From contig JAFUZD010000042.1 in NCBI GenBank assembly GCA_017476785.1, positions 1-52,614 of the forward strand: 52,614 nt of DNA. Reading direction: 5' to 3'. The notes under the pieces were generated by a model. It ran no database searches and was not told the DNA's origin. It saw only the letters and a program-made list of their open reading frames with translations. Origin of the DNA: Prevotella sp. (GTDB taxonomy: Bacteria > Bacteroidota > Bacteroidia > Bacteroidales > Bacteroidaceae). Shown here piece after piece: positions 26,753 through 34,100 of this stretch; position 1 is the first letter of the stretch; every line of letters starts with the position of its first letter. Position numbers and translations under genes: made by a program.

Positions 26753-26797
26753 GTAGTAACAACAATTATTTTAAAGTAATAAGAAAGGATAACAATT

Positions 26798-26896
26798 ATG
26801 GTAGTATTTGAAGTATTGGCAATCGCCACGGTTTTGTTTGCCGCAGTTACAGCAACTGGTCTCGTAGTAGATATGAAGCTGGAGGGCAAAATCTAA
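26798..26896 (+). CDS. 32-residue membrane peptide (locus 1, second)
   Basis: This single-helix peptide ('VVFEVLAIATVLFAAVTATGLVV' read in two halves) ends in a short charged tail (DMKLEGKI). It is preceded by AAGAAAGGA about 10 nt before the ATG and ends 54 nt before the hairpin at 26951. Like its partner it has one predicted TM segment and a charged C-terminus. Function is unknown. Membrane-subunit accessory, toxin-like, or regulatory peptide are all possible. Confidence 0.55.
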   Translation: MVVFEVLAIATVLFAAVTATGLVVDMKLEGKI

Positions 26897-26950
26897 ACCC
26901 CTTTTCAACAGGATTTTCACAAAACGATAAGTTTTTTTTATATTAAGTCT

Positions 26951-26990
26951 ATCGCGGCCGAGCCATCAGTGGTTCGGCCGCGATGCGTTT
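26951..26990 (+). terminator. Terminator of tiny-peptide locus 1
   Basis: Arms 26951-26964 and 26971-26984 form a 14-bp stem with one G-T pair and a 6-nt loop, followed by GCGTTTTC. Confidence 0.75.
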
Positions 26991-27000
26991 TCAAGCACAT

Positions 27001-27237
27001 ATTCCCCTCATTCTTTGCTGTTCTCGGAAATATTATAATGGCGAGATTAGAATTGGTGGCTATTTAGGATCCCAAATGGATGATTGCAGTCAATTCAAAC
27101 CCGGCCACGGCTATGCAGTGGGATTCTTGACTGGGGCAGACAAGGAAATCCAGCAGATGAGGGTGTTTCCTACCAAATACACGCTTGACAGCAACGACGT
27201 GCTGACATCCGTAACGGTGGAATACCAGCTGTTCTAA
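27001..27237 (+). pseudogene. Orphan coding remnant without a credible start
   Basis: An open frame ends at 27237 and its last 60 or so residues look protein-like ('IGGYLGSQMDDCSQFKPG', 'GYAVGFLTGADKEIQQM', 'SVTVEYQLF'). The only upstream ATG (26983) lies inside the terminator hairpin of the previous locus, and no promoter precedes it. An internal ATG at 27076 would leave 53 residues. It reads like the C-terminal end of a larger protein whose front was lost. I do not recognise the family. Without a match it could also be a small genuine gene. Confidence 0.4.
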
Positions 27238-27299
27238 TCATTTAGTTAGGATTTTGACATATCCTTACGCCTAAAATCATCAAAAAAGGAGTGGAATGC

Positions 27300-27330
27300 T
27301 TGCACGTTTCGCGGAAAGTTTGTATTTTTG
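27300..27330 (+). promoter_or_regulatory. Promoter of a stand-alone small RNA
   Basis: TTG at 27300-27302, a 20-bp spacer and TATTTTTG at 27323-27330 match the Bacteroidetes consensus. No plausible protein gene follows on this strand before the terminator at 27448, although a chance frame of about 60 codons crosses the region. Confidence 0.75.
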
Positions 27331-27336
27331 CAACGT

Positions 27337-27475
27337 CAGAACAGGATTCTGATGCCGCAGTATCAAAAACTGGGCGGGAGGCTTCGGCCATCCCAGACGC
27401 CGCTTTACGCGGGGAGTAAGACAGAACGTTTCTGCTCCATTTTTATTAAAAGTCGTCTCGTAAGAGGCGACTTTT
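27337..27475 (+). ncRNA. Candidate structured small RNA (about 140 nt)
   Basis: The transcript predicted from the promoter at 27300-27330 to the terminator at 27448-27475 can fold into a chain of hairpins. Hairpin 1 pairs 27334-27341 with 27347-27354. Hairpin 2 (27376-27394) is capped by a UUCG tetraloop. A short stem pairs 27400-27403 with 27409-27412, a small one spans 27422-27434, and the terminator ends the chain. The only frame over it overlaps the terminator and looks like a shadow. It is not recognisably SRP RNA, 6S, tmRNA or RNase P RNA. It is convergent with the nuclease-like gene, whose stop codon lies inside the terminator stem, so an antisense effect on that gene's 3' end is possible. 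Confidence 0.55.
27448..27475. terminator. Shared terminator of the small RNA and the nuclease-like gene
   Basis: Arms AAAAGTCGTCTC (27448-27459) and 27464-27475 form a 12-bp stem with a GTAA loop and A4/T4 ends, suitable for both directions. The nuclease-like gene's stop codon begins at 27476 on its strand. Confidence 0.8.
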
Positions 27476-28028
27476 ATCGTTCATACAGTTTACGGAAAGT
27501 GCTAAGGAACTGACGGCTTTTGGCCATATTCCTTTTGATTGAGATATGCTTGCGTCCCTTAAATATAAGCACTTCGAGAGCTTCGGGTGAAGTCTGGAAA
27601 TAGGACTGGATATCAAGTGCAAGCACTTTGGCCTTATAGTTGCTTCTCATATTCAGCAGCACACGGTTGGCTTGGCCGATGGATTCGCGCATCCTGTTGA
27701 TGGCCGAATTCTTCCCAATGATGGTCTTTAAGTCGTACACACGATAGATGCCTTTGCGCTCAAAGATGAAGTCTGGCGTTCGGAGTCCTTTGGGATTAGG
27801 TAAGATGTAGACATTATAGCCGTGGAAGACGGCTTTGCGGGCAGCATTCAGCAGATTGCCATAGTCGGAGTCGTTGTCACCACCGCACACGAATATCCTG
27901 TTCTCACCCACCAGTGGATGAAACTCGCTGCGCTGGGCTATAAACTCCACCTGTCGCGAATAGTCACCCCCGTTAAGTGAGTGCAGCAGTGCCAGTTCTT
28001 GTGCTATGTCGTTACTCTGCTCTTCCAT
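27474..28028 (-). CDS. CdiA C-terminal tRNase-like / PD-(D/E)XK nuclease-like protein
   Basis: This 184-residue soluble protein has a PD-(D/E)XK-like motif set: 'TPDFIFE' (D86) followed by 'IYRVYDLKTI' (D99-L-K101). The region after it has a conserved basic/helical pattern ('GKNSAINRMRESIGQANRVL', in two parts). This pattern fits the domain family named after the CdiA C-terminal tRNase, known both as toxin tips and as stand-alone proteins in Bacteroidetes. There is no signal peptide and no adjacent immunity-sized gene on the same strand. The start at 28028 is chosen because the -7 box lies at 28059-28066; the longer frame starting at 28061 would begin inside the promoter. It is a solitary gene convergent with the small RNA. 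Confidence 0.6.
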   Translation of the reverse strand: MEEQSNDIAQELALLHSLNGGDYSRQVEFIAQRSEFHPLVGENRIFVCGGDNDSDYGNLLNAARKAVFHGYNVYILPNPKGLRTPDFIFERKGIYRVYDLKTIIGKNSAINRMRESIGQANRVLLNMRSNYKAKVLALDIQSYFQTSPEALEVLIFKGRKHISIKRNMAKSRQFLSTFRKLYER

Positions 28029-28058
28029 CGAATCGGTTTTTGATTGACAAAGCGAATG

Positions 28059-28066
28059 CAAAGGTA
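28059..28066 (-). promoter_or_regulatory. -7 box for the nuclease-like gene
   Basis: The minus strand reads TACCTTTG, about 30 bases upstream of the start at 28028. No TTG is present at the standard spacing. Confidence 0.6.
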
Positions 28067-28141
28067 TTCATTTCTATTCAAATATTACTTATCGGCATCA
28101 TATTTTTCTTGATGGGAAAGTAAAAAATCCGTTGTTTTTCG

Positions 28142-28149
28142 TACCTTTG
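28142..28149 (+). promoter_or_regulatory. -7 box for ksgA (leaderless message)
   Basis: TACCTTTG ends only 7 nt before the ksgA ATG at 28157. The transcript should therefore start at or next to the start codon. Confidence 0.7.
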
Positions 28150-28156
28150 CAGCAGA

Positions 28157-28966
28157 ATGAAGCAAGTAAGACCTAAGAAGAATCTCGGTCAGCACTTTCT
28201 GGTTGACCTGAACATCGCCCGCCGCATTGCCGACACGGTGGATGCGTGCCCCGACCTGCCCGTGCTGGAGGTGGGGCCCGGGATGGGGGTGATGACGCAA
28301 TACCTCGTAGACAAGCCGCGGCCACTGAAAGTGGTGGAGATAGACCGCGAGTCGGTGGCCTATCTGAACGAGCATTTCCCCCGTCTGCGGGAAAACATCT
28401 TAGGCGAAGACTTCCTGCGGATGGACCTCACACGCGTGTTCGACGGCCAGCCCTTTGTGCTCACGGGCAACTATCCCTATGACATCTCGTCGCAGATATT
28501 CTTCAAGATGCTCGACAACCGAGACCTCATTCCCTGCTGCACGGGTATGATTCAGCGCGAGGTGGCTCAGCGTATGGCCTCTGCGCCGGGCACTAAGGCC
28601 TATGGCATCCTGTCGGTGCTGATGCAGGCGTGGTATGATATCGAGTATCTCTTTACCGTAGATGAGGATGTGTTCAATCCGCCGCCGAAGGTAAAGAGCG
28701 CCGTCATCCGTATGACGCGCAATGCGGTGCAGCATCTGGGCTGCGACGAGCAGCTGTTCAAACGCGTGGTGAAGACGGTGTTCAACCAGCGCCGCAAGAT
28801 GCTGCGCGTATCGCTGCGCCAGCTGTTCAGCGGCGCCGCCGCTCCCTCGCCCGCCTTCTTTGACGATGCGATGATGACGCGTCGCCCCGAGCAGCTCTCT
28901 ATTGACGAGTTTGTGGTGCTGACCAATCGGGTAGAGGAACAGCTGTGCTCGCACACAAATAATTGA
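28157..28966 (+). CDS. ksgA: 16S rRNA (adenine1518/1519-N6)-dimethyltransferase
   Basis: This 269-residue cytosolic SAM-dependent enzyme dimethylates two adjacent adenines near the 3' end of 16S rRNA during 30S maturation. The start 'KQVRPKKNLGQHFLVD' is the typical KsgA/RsmA N-terminus, which fixes the ATG at 28157. Motif I is 'VLEVGPGMG' (37-44) and the catalytic motif IV is N105-Y-P-Y, a variant of the usual NLPY/NIPY. The acidic SAM-binding 'VVEIDRE' follows motif I. The C-terminal domain includes 'FNQRRKMLRVSL'. Length is normal. It is a single gene with a -7 box only 7 nt upstream and a hairpin 17 nt after its stop. Confidence 0.96.
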   Translation: MKQVRPKKNLGQHFLVDLNIARRIADTVDACPDLPVLEVGPGMGVMTQYLVDKPRPLKVVEIDRESVAYLNEHFPRLRENILGEDFLRMDLTRVFDGQPFVLTGNYPYDISSQIFFKMLDNRDLIPCCTGMIQREVAQRMASAPGTKAYGILSVLMQAWYDIEYLFTVDEDVFNPPPKVKSAVIRMTRNAVQHLGCDEQLFKRVVKTVFNQRRKMLRVSLRQLFSGAAAPSPAFFDDAMMTRRPEQLSIDEFVVLTNRVEEQLCSHTNN

Positions 28967-28983
28967 TTTCAGTCAATAAACCG

Positions 28984-29006
28984 CCCCTTTTTCGGTTGAA
29001 AAGGGG
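28984..29006 (+). terminator. Hairpin after ksgA
   Basis: CCCCTTTT (28984-28991) pairs with AAAAGGGG (28999-29006) around a 7-nt loop. There is no T-run after it, so it may be a weak or rho-assisted terminator. Confidence 0.5.
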
Positions 29007-29037
29007 GCTTGGGTGTACGGCGGAATGACATTCTGCT

Positions 29038-29045
29038 TATCTTTG
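29038..29045 (+). promoter_or_regulatory. -7 box of tiny-peptide locus 2
   Basis: TATCTTTG followed by CATCGTCAAAA repeats the promoter and initial transcribed sequence of locus 1 at 26600. The flanking GCTTA just before it is also shared. Confidence 0.65.
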
Positions 29046-29192
29046 CATCGTCAAAACACTTCAATAGGTAACGGACGCGCGTCCCCCTGAAGGCTGTCAG
29101 CACAGCGTGGAGCCTGAAGGTATGAGAATGGTAAAAGAGAGTAAGTAAACACTATTTAGGGTAACACATTAAACAAAAGAAAGGGTAAAAAG

Positions 29193-29273
29193 ATGATGAT
29201 GACTTGGATAACCCTGTGTGCAGCCCTCGCTGCAACAGGAATGTGGATGAAGGATAACACACCACAACTTTAG
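29193..29273 (+). CDS. 26-residue membrane peptide (locus 2, first)
   Basis: This tiny ORF starts at three tandem ATGs. It encodes one hydrophobic segment ('MTWITLCAALAATGMWM') with a short polar tail (KDNTPQL). An AAGGGTAAAAAG stretch precedes it. It is about 150 nt downstream of the promoter at 29038 and is followed by the purine-rich repeat and a second tiny ORF. It has the same overall design as the pair at 26663-26896, although the sequences differ. No family was recognised. Confidence 0.5.
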   Translation: MMMTWITLCAALAATGMWMKDNTPQL

Positions 29274-29415
29274 GAAAGGTAAAAAGGAAAGGTAAAAAGG
29301 TGAAAAGGTAAAAGAGTAAAAGGGTAAAAAGAAAAGGTAAAAAGGTGAAAAGGTAAAAGAGTAAAAGGTGAAAAAGTAAAAAGGTAAAAGGGTAAAAATA
29401 AGAAAGGGTAAAAAG
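29274..29415 (+). repeat. Purine-rich GGTAAAA repeat tract with a 36-bp direct repeat
   Basis: About 140 bases consist almost only of A and G with spaced T, built from units like GGTAAAA, GGTGAAA and GAGTAAAA. A 36-bp segment is perfectly duplicated (29288-29323 and 29333-29368, offset 45 bp). The tract lies exactly between the two tiny peptide ORFs and ends in a purine-rich stretch before the ATG at 29416. All plus-strand frames hit many stops, so it is not coding. A role as leader or as a slippage-prone, variable-length spacer is possible. Confidence 0.7.
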
Positions 29416-29496
29416 ATGAATATAGCATTAGTAGTAGAGATGTTCGCCCTCTTTGCAATTACCGCAATGGTATGCCAGAGGGGCATAGAGAAGTAA
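29416..29496 (+). CDS. 26-residue membrane peptide (locus 2, second)
   Basis: The ORF encodes a short single-helix peptide ('NIALVVEMFALFAITAMVC') with a basic end (QRGIEK). It directly follows the purine-rich tract, whose last units look like a strong purine ribosome-binding region. Its stop codon overlaps the left arm of a small hairpin (29493-29510), and a strong terminator follows at 29556. In size and design it is like the peptides at 26663 and 26798. Confidence 0.55.
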   Translation: MNIALVVEMFALFAITAMVCQRGIEK

Positions 29497-29555
29497 GACG
29501 CCGGTCTTACCCGTCAGTGAGAAAGTTTCTTAGTTATTAAATTTATAGTAAAGAA

Positions 29556-29599
29556 AGATGCAGCCTGCAGGTCATTGCCTGTGGGCTGCATCTCTTTTT
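29556..29599 (+). terminator. Terminator of tiny-peptide locus 2
   Basis: An outer stem of 10 bp (29556-29565 with 29584-29593) continues into an inner, partly wobble-paired stem of about 6 bp and is followed by CTTTTT. It is a strong intrinsic terminator, convergent with the MATE gene's end. Confidence 0.85.
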
Positions 29600-29620
29600 A
29601 GGCGTTTGGGACGGTCAGGG

Positions 29621-30979
29621 TCAGTGGGCTGCATCCGCTTGGGTTGCTGCGGCAGTGGGCTCGGGCATCTTCTTCATCCAGCCGCCGTGGAACAGGCGGG
29701 CGAGGAAAATGGTGCCGCGGAACGTCAGTTCGATGGCCATTGCCGTCCACACACCCGGCAGGCCGTAGGTGGCGGCCAGCAGGGCAGCCAGCGTCAGTCG
29801 CACGCCCCACATCGACAGCAGGCTCATAATGGCTGGCTTGAGCGTGTCGCCTGCTCCGATGAATACGCCGTTGCACACGATGGCCGCTGCAAACATAGGC
29901 TCGGCAAAGGCTTCGATGCGCAGCGACTGGGCTCCAATCTCGCGAATGGCCTCGACGGGTGTCATCAGACTCATCAGTTCGGGGGCGAAGACATACATCA
30001 GAACGCCCATCAGGGTCATCATCAGCATTCCCAGTCCTACCGACAGACGGGCAAACGAGCGCGTCAGCAACCGCTGACCGGCACCGATGCCCTGTCCGAC
30101 GAGTGTGGTGGCTGCCTCGGCAATACCGTAGCCCGGCATATAGCAGAGGCTCTCCACGGTGATGCCGAACGTGTTGGCCGCGATGGATACGTTGCCCAGC
30201 GGAGCCACAATGGTGGTGCTCACAATCTGTGCCCCGCCCATCAGCAGGTGTTGCAGTCCCATCGGTGCACCGATGCGGAAGGCGTTGCGCACCACGTCGG
30301 CTCGCGGACGGAATGAGCCCGGGCGGCCCACGAGGTGCAGGATGTCGGAGCGGAAGAAGAGGAAATAGCTCATCAGCAGCGTAGTGATGGCTACGGCCAC
30401 CGTGGTGCCCAGTGCCGCACCTGCCACGCCGTAGCCCAGCGTGAAGATGAACAGATAGTTAAAGGCTACGTCGAGGCAGCACATCATCACGTTCAGGATA
30501 CTGGGCACCTTCATATTGCCCGAGCACTTGAGCATAGAGCCCGCCAGACTCTCTAACTGGAACAGCGGGGCGGCGCACGAGAAGATGAGGAAATAGAGCG
30601 ACGCGTCGTGGGCAATGTCTTCGCCGCCACCCAGCCAGAATGGCAGGGGACGGTGGATGCCGACGGCGATGGCTACCAGTGCCAGACTGAACACGAGGCA
30701 GCACGTGACGGCCTGACGCAGGATGCGGCGGGCCCGCTCGAAGTCGTTGGCCCCGATGGCGTGGGCCACTTGCACGGAGAAGCCCATCGAACAGGCACTC
30801 GACAGACCGCCGAAGAGCCACGACGTGCTCTCTACCAGTCCGATGCTGGCGGCCTGCCGGGCTCCCAGATGTCCCACCATCGCGGCGTCGATAAAGAACA
30901 TCAGGATGGTAGACAACTGAGCCAGCACCGAGGGAATGCTCAGCTGTACTATCAGGCGGAGCTTCTCGCGTTGCGTCAT
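29621..30979 (-). CDS. MATE-family multidrug efflux protein
   Basis: The 452-residue polytopic inner-membrane protein belongs to the MatE/NorM-like exporters, which expel drugs or metabolites using an Na+ or H+ gradient. About twelve hydrophobic helices are seen in two related halves, each with the family's 'A-x-x-x-L-T/S' type membrane start. Characteristic pieces are 'LAQLSTILMFFIDAAMVGHLG', split as read, and 'AANTFGITVESLCYMPGYG'. The frame is open upstream to 31282, but a -7 box at 31078-31085 puts the transcript start near 31071. I chose the ATG at 30979; an in-frame TTG around 31051 would add about 24 residues. The promoter region carries three phased palindromes (31089-31146), suggesting tight control. 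Confidence 0.9.
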   Translation of the reverse strand: MTQREKLRLIVQLSIPSVLAQLSTILMFFIDAAMVGHLGARQAASIGLVESTSWLFGGLSSACSMGFSVQVAHAIGANDFERARRILRQAVTCCLVFSLALVAIAVGIHRPLPFWLGGGEDIAHDASLYFLIFSCAAPLFQLESLAGSMLKCSGNMKVPSILNVMMCCLDVAFNYLFIFTLGYGVAGAALGTTVAVAITTLLMSYFLFFRSDILHLVGRPGSFRPRADVVRNAFRIGAPMGLQHLLMGGAQIVSTTIVAPLGNVSIAANTFGITVESLCYMPGYGIAEAATTLVGQGIGAGQRLLTRSFARLSVGLGMLMMTLMGVLMYVFAPELMSLMTPVEAIREIGAQSLRIEAFAEPMFAAAIVCNGVFIGAGDTLKPAIMSLLSMWGVRLTLAALLAATYGLPGVWTAMAIELTFRGTIFLARLFHGGWMKKMPEPTAAATQADAAH

Positions 30980-31077
30980 CTGCCGGCCTTCGCGGATGTA
31001 TGCCAGTAGGTCGGTATGTTCTTTCTTCTTGAAGAATGTGAGGTTCAAATCGTCTTCCTGTGTTACTAAAGTGGCTG

Positions 31078-31085
31078 CAAAGATA
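31078..31085 (-). promoter_or_regulatory. -7 box of the MATE promoter
   Basis: The minus strand reads TATCTTTG. There is no TTG at the -33 position, because that space is taken by palindrome copies 1 and 2. The promoter is thus likely regulated by whatever binds them. Confidence 0.65.
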
Positions 31086-31088
31086 ATG

Positions 31089-31146
31089 AATTCTCGCGAG
31101 AATTTGACGGATTCTCGCGAGAATTCCGGAAATTCTCGCGAGAATT
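31089..31146. repeat. Three ATTCTCGCGAGAAT palindromes phased at 21 bp
   Basis: Copies lie at 31090-31103, 31111-31124 and 31132-31145, with centres exactly 21 bp apart, i.e. two helical turns. Copies 1 and 3 extend to a 16-bp perfect palindrome. Copy 1 occupies the spacer between -33 and -7 of the MATE promoter and the others lie just upstream. This is the geometry expected of an array of operator sites on one DNA face. Confidence 0.75.
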
Positions 31147-31187
31147 GTCTGAAGCCGCTTAGGGAAGTCGATGTCGGGAGCGTGCCG

Positions 31188-34100
31188 TCAGAAGCCGATA
31201 CGGCCCGTATGGCGCGTCCCTTCAAAGTGGTTGACGTCTTGCAGCAGCACTTCCTCGGCCGTCTCTGCGCCGCTGTCGGCAATGCGCAAGCGCGCTACCT
31301 GTGCCACCGTCTGCGCCAATAGCTGGATGGTGCGGGCGTTGACGGGGTTGTTGCGGCTGGCCGCGCTGTGTATGCTGCCAATGTAGCGGCTCATCTCTTT
31401 CTCAGCGTCGGGCGTCAGTCGCAGGCGGTAGTCGCTCAGCAGCATTGAAGCCAGCAGCTGCGTCAGCTGTTCCACGGTGTAGTCGTTGAAGATGATAGAG
31501 TGGTAGAGCGAGGCAATGCCGTTGAGGGCGAGGTCCTTGGCGATGTTCTCGTTGCCGTCGCTGGCCTCAGCGAAGACCACGGCCGTCTGTTGCTTGCTCT
31601 CGTTGATTTTGTTGACAATCCACATCCGTATGTTGTCGTGCGGCTGGTCTTTGTAGCGGGGCGAGTCCATATCCATAAACAGCAGCCCGTCGGCGGCGCG
31701 CTTGAGTGCCTTCTCCAGCGTCTGGTACGTGTCGCCCACGCCCAGCTCCTCGATGTTGAGGATGACGGTATGGCCGCGCCGCAGCATTCCCAGTCCCTGC
31801 AGCAGCTTGCCCAGCAGCTCGGCCACGGTGCTCTTGCCCGTGCCCGTCTGCCCGATGAAGTTCCAATAGAGGTTGTTCGAGCTGGGGTTTACGGCGTTCT
31901 GCCGGCGCTCCTCGCGCACCACGGTGACGTAGTCGTGGAGTGCTTTCTTGGCGTTGTCCAGTCCCACGAGCTGGTCGAGCTTGGCCAGCGTCTCGCTGAG
32001 TATGGTCTCGTCAACAGGCTGCAGCTTGGCGGTTCCGTCGTGCTGCGGAATGTCTTCGGGCGTGATGGTGCTCAGCAGCTCGTCGCTCAGCTCCGTGCTG
32101 CCCAGCCGGCTGAGGCGCTGGCTGAGCGAGGGGATGATGTGCGAGGTGAGCAGGCGGGTGATGAAGCGGCCGTTGCCAAAGTGCTCGTCTTTCTGGTTGT
32201 ACTCCTCGATGATGTAGCGCGAGAGTGCCTGCTCGGCTTCGGGCGTCAGCCGGTACTGCTCGCGTCGCAGCACCAGTTTGCCGATGTTGAGCAGCTGCTC
32301 GGGCGAGTAGTCCTCGAAGTGGAAGATGTAGGGGAAGCGCGACTTGAGGCCCGGGTTGGACTCCAGCAGGCGGCGCATCTCGTTGGTATAGCCCGCGAGG
32401 ATGACAATCATATCGGTGTCTTCCATCGAGAGGTAGGTGAGCAGGGTCTCAATGACGCGCATACCGAAGTCGCGGTTGTCCTGACTCTCTACGAACAGGT
32501 TGTAGGCCTCGTCGATGAACAGCACGCCGCCCGAGGCACGCTGTATGGCATTGAGCGTGTTTTTCTCCGTCTCGCCGATGTACTGTCCCACCAGTTTGGA
32601 GCGGTCGGTCTCTACCAGATGGCCGCTGGAGAGAGCTCCGATGCCGCGGTATATCTCGCCCAGATACTTGGCGATGGTGGTCTTGCCCGTTCCGGGATTG
32701 CCGGTGAACACCATATGCATCGGCGGCATCCGGTTGTACAGCCCGCGGTCGGCGCGTATCTTGTTCAGTCTGACGAGGCTGGTGTGGTTGATGATGCTCT
32801 CCTTCACGTTGTCCAGTCCGATGAGTTCTTCGAGCTTGGCCAGTGGCTTCGATGGGTCGCGCTCCTCAATCTGCGGGATGTCTTCGGGCAGAATCAGCCC
32901 CACGTCGTCCTTCTGGGTCATCTCGTCGCTGATGGTGCGGCGGATAAGTCGCGGCAGCACCTCGTCGTCGAGCGTCTGCCACGCAAAGTACATATTGCCG
33001 AAGTTGTTGCCGCGTAGGTTGTAGGCATATTCGAAATATTGCTTCAGTGCACCGTCGGCTTCGGGTGTGAGCAGGAAGTTACGCTCGCTGAGACGCTGTC
33101 TGGTCAGCGTCATCATCTGCTCGGGCGGCACGTCGGGAAACTCGTAGAACGTGTAGAAAAGCTCGCGGGCAGGCTCGCACATCGTAATGAGCTCTTGCAT
33201 CTGGCTGGTACGGCCGGTGAGCACGACCACGATGTTGTCCATCTTGCGCAGCTTGCTGGCCAGAATCTCCATACCGTTGAGCACGCCCACGGTGCCCTTC
33301 AGTGCCAGCTCCTCGGCATTGTTGATGACCACGAGATTGTGCTCGTTCTGGTCGAGCGTGTCCTCAATCTTGGGCGAATAGCCGTTCACGGGGTCGAGCA
33401 GCTCGATGGCATCGTACTCGGCGATGTCGGCCACGATCTCGCGCTCGGCCAGCTTCTCGTAGACGGCACGGGCCGCCGTGCGCTTGCCGGTGCCTTTCTT
33501 TCCGGTGAACACCAGATGTCGGCGCTTCCAGATGCCGGAGTTCTCGTGGCGTATGGCGTCGAAGGCACTGCGCTTGTCGAGGAAGTCGAGCAACTCGATG
33601 ATGGCGGGTGGCGCCAGCGGCTGCTGTGTGGCATAGTGGAAGTGCGGGGCAGGCAGCAGCTTGTCGAGTTCGTGAACGATGTATTCGCTCAGTGTGCTGC
33701 CCGTCAGGCGGTGGGACGCCACGAAGTAGGGCACGCGCAGGATGGTCTTGGCCCCGTGGGTGACGTAGAGCCACAGCGTGTAGTTGCCCCGCGTCTGCAT
33801 CCAGTCGTCGATGAGGGGGAAGTTGAATGTCAGTGTGACGGTGTTCTGCTCGCTGAAGTCAGCCAGCTCCGTCAGTCCCGTCACCATCTGGTCTGGGGCG
33901 TCGCCCAGCAACTCACCGTCGGGCAGGAAGGCCAGATAGGCTGCCACGACGCTCTTCATCGTGCACCCCGCTTCGGTTTCCAGCTCCAGCTGCACTTGAG
34001 GCGCGGTTTGGTCGGTGTTGGGGTAGAAGTTGACGTAGCGCGTGTTGACGAGCGTGGGCCGGATGAGCTTGGTCATATCCTTCGGCATATTGGCTATCAC

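Noticed and set aside
27328..27513. 61-residue plus-strand frame across the small RNA
   Set aside because: It runs through the terminator hairpin into the convergent nuclease gene and has no protein-like pattern; hairpin content favours an RNA gene.
29122..29148. 8-codon ORF in the leader of tiny-peptide locus 2
   Set aside because: Too short to support; no partner at locus 1.
29169..29486. 105-residue minus-strand frame rich in Phe, Ser and Pro
   Set aside because: It is the complement of the purine-rich repeat tract; its repeats are a by-product of the DNA repeat, and both tiny ORFs on the plus strand fit promoter and terminator better.
31089..31146. CRISPR-like short repeats
   Set aside because: Repeat is a 14-16 bp palindrome with 5-7 bp gaps and only three copies; the spacing is that of operator sites, not repeats with spacers, and there are no cas genes.
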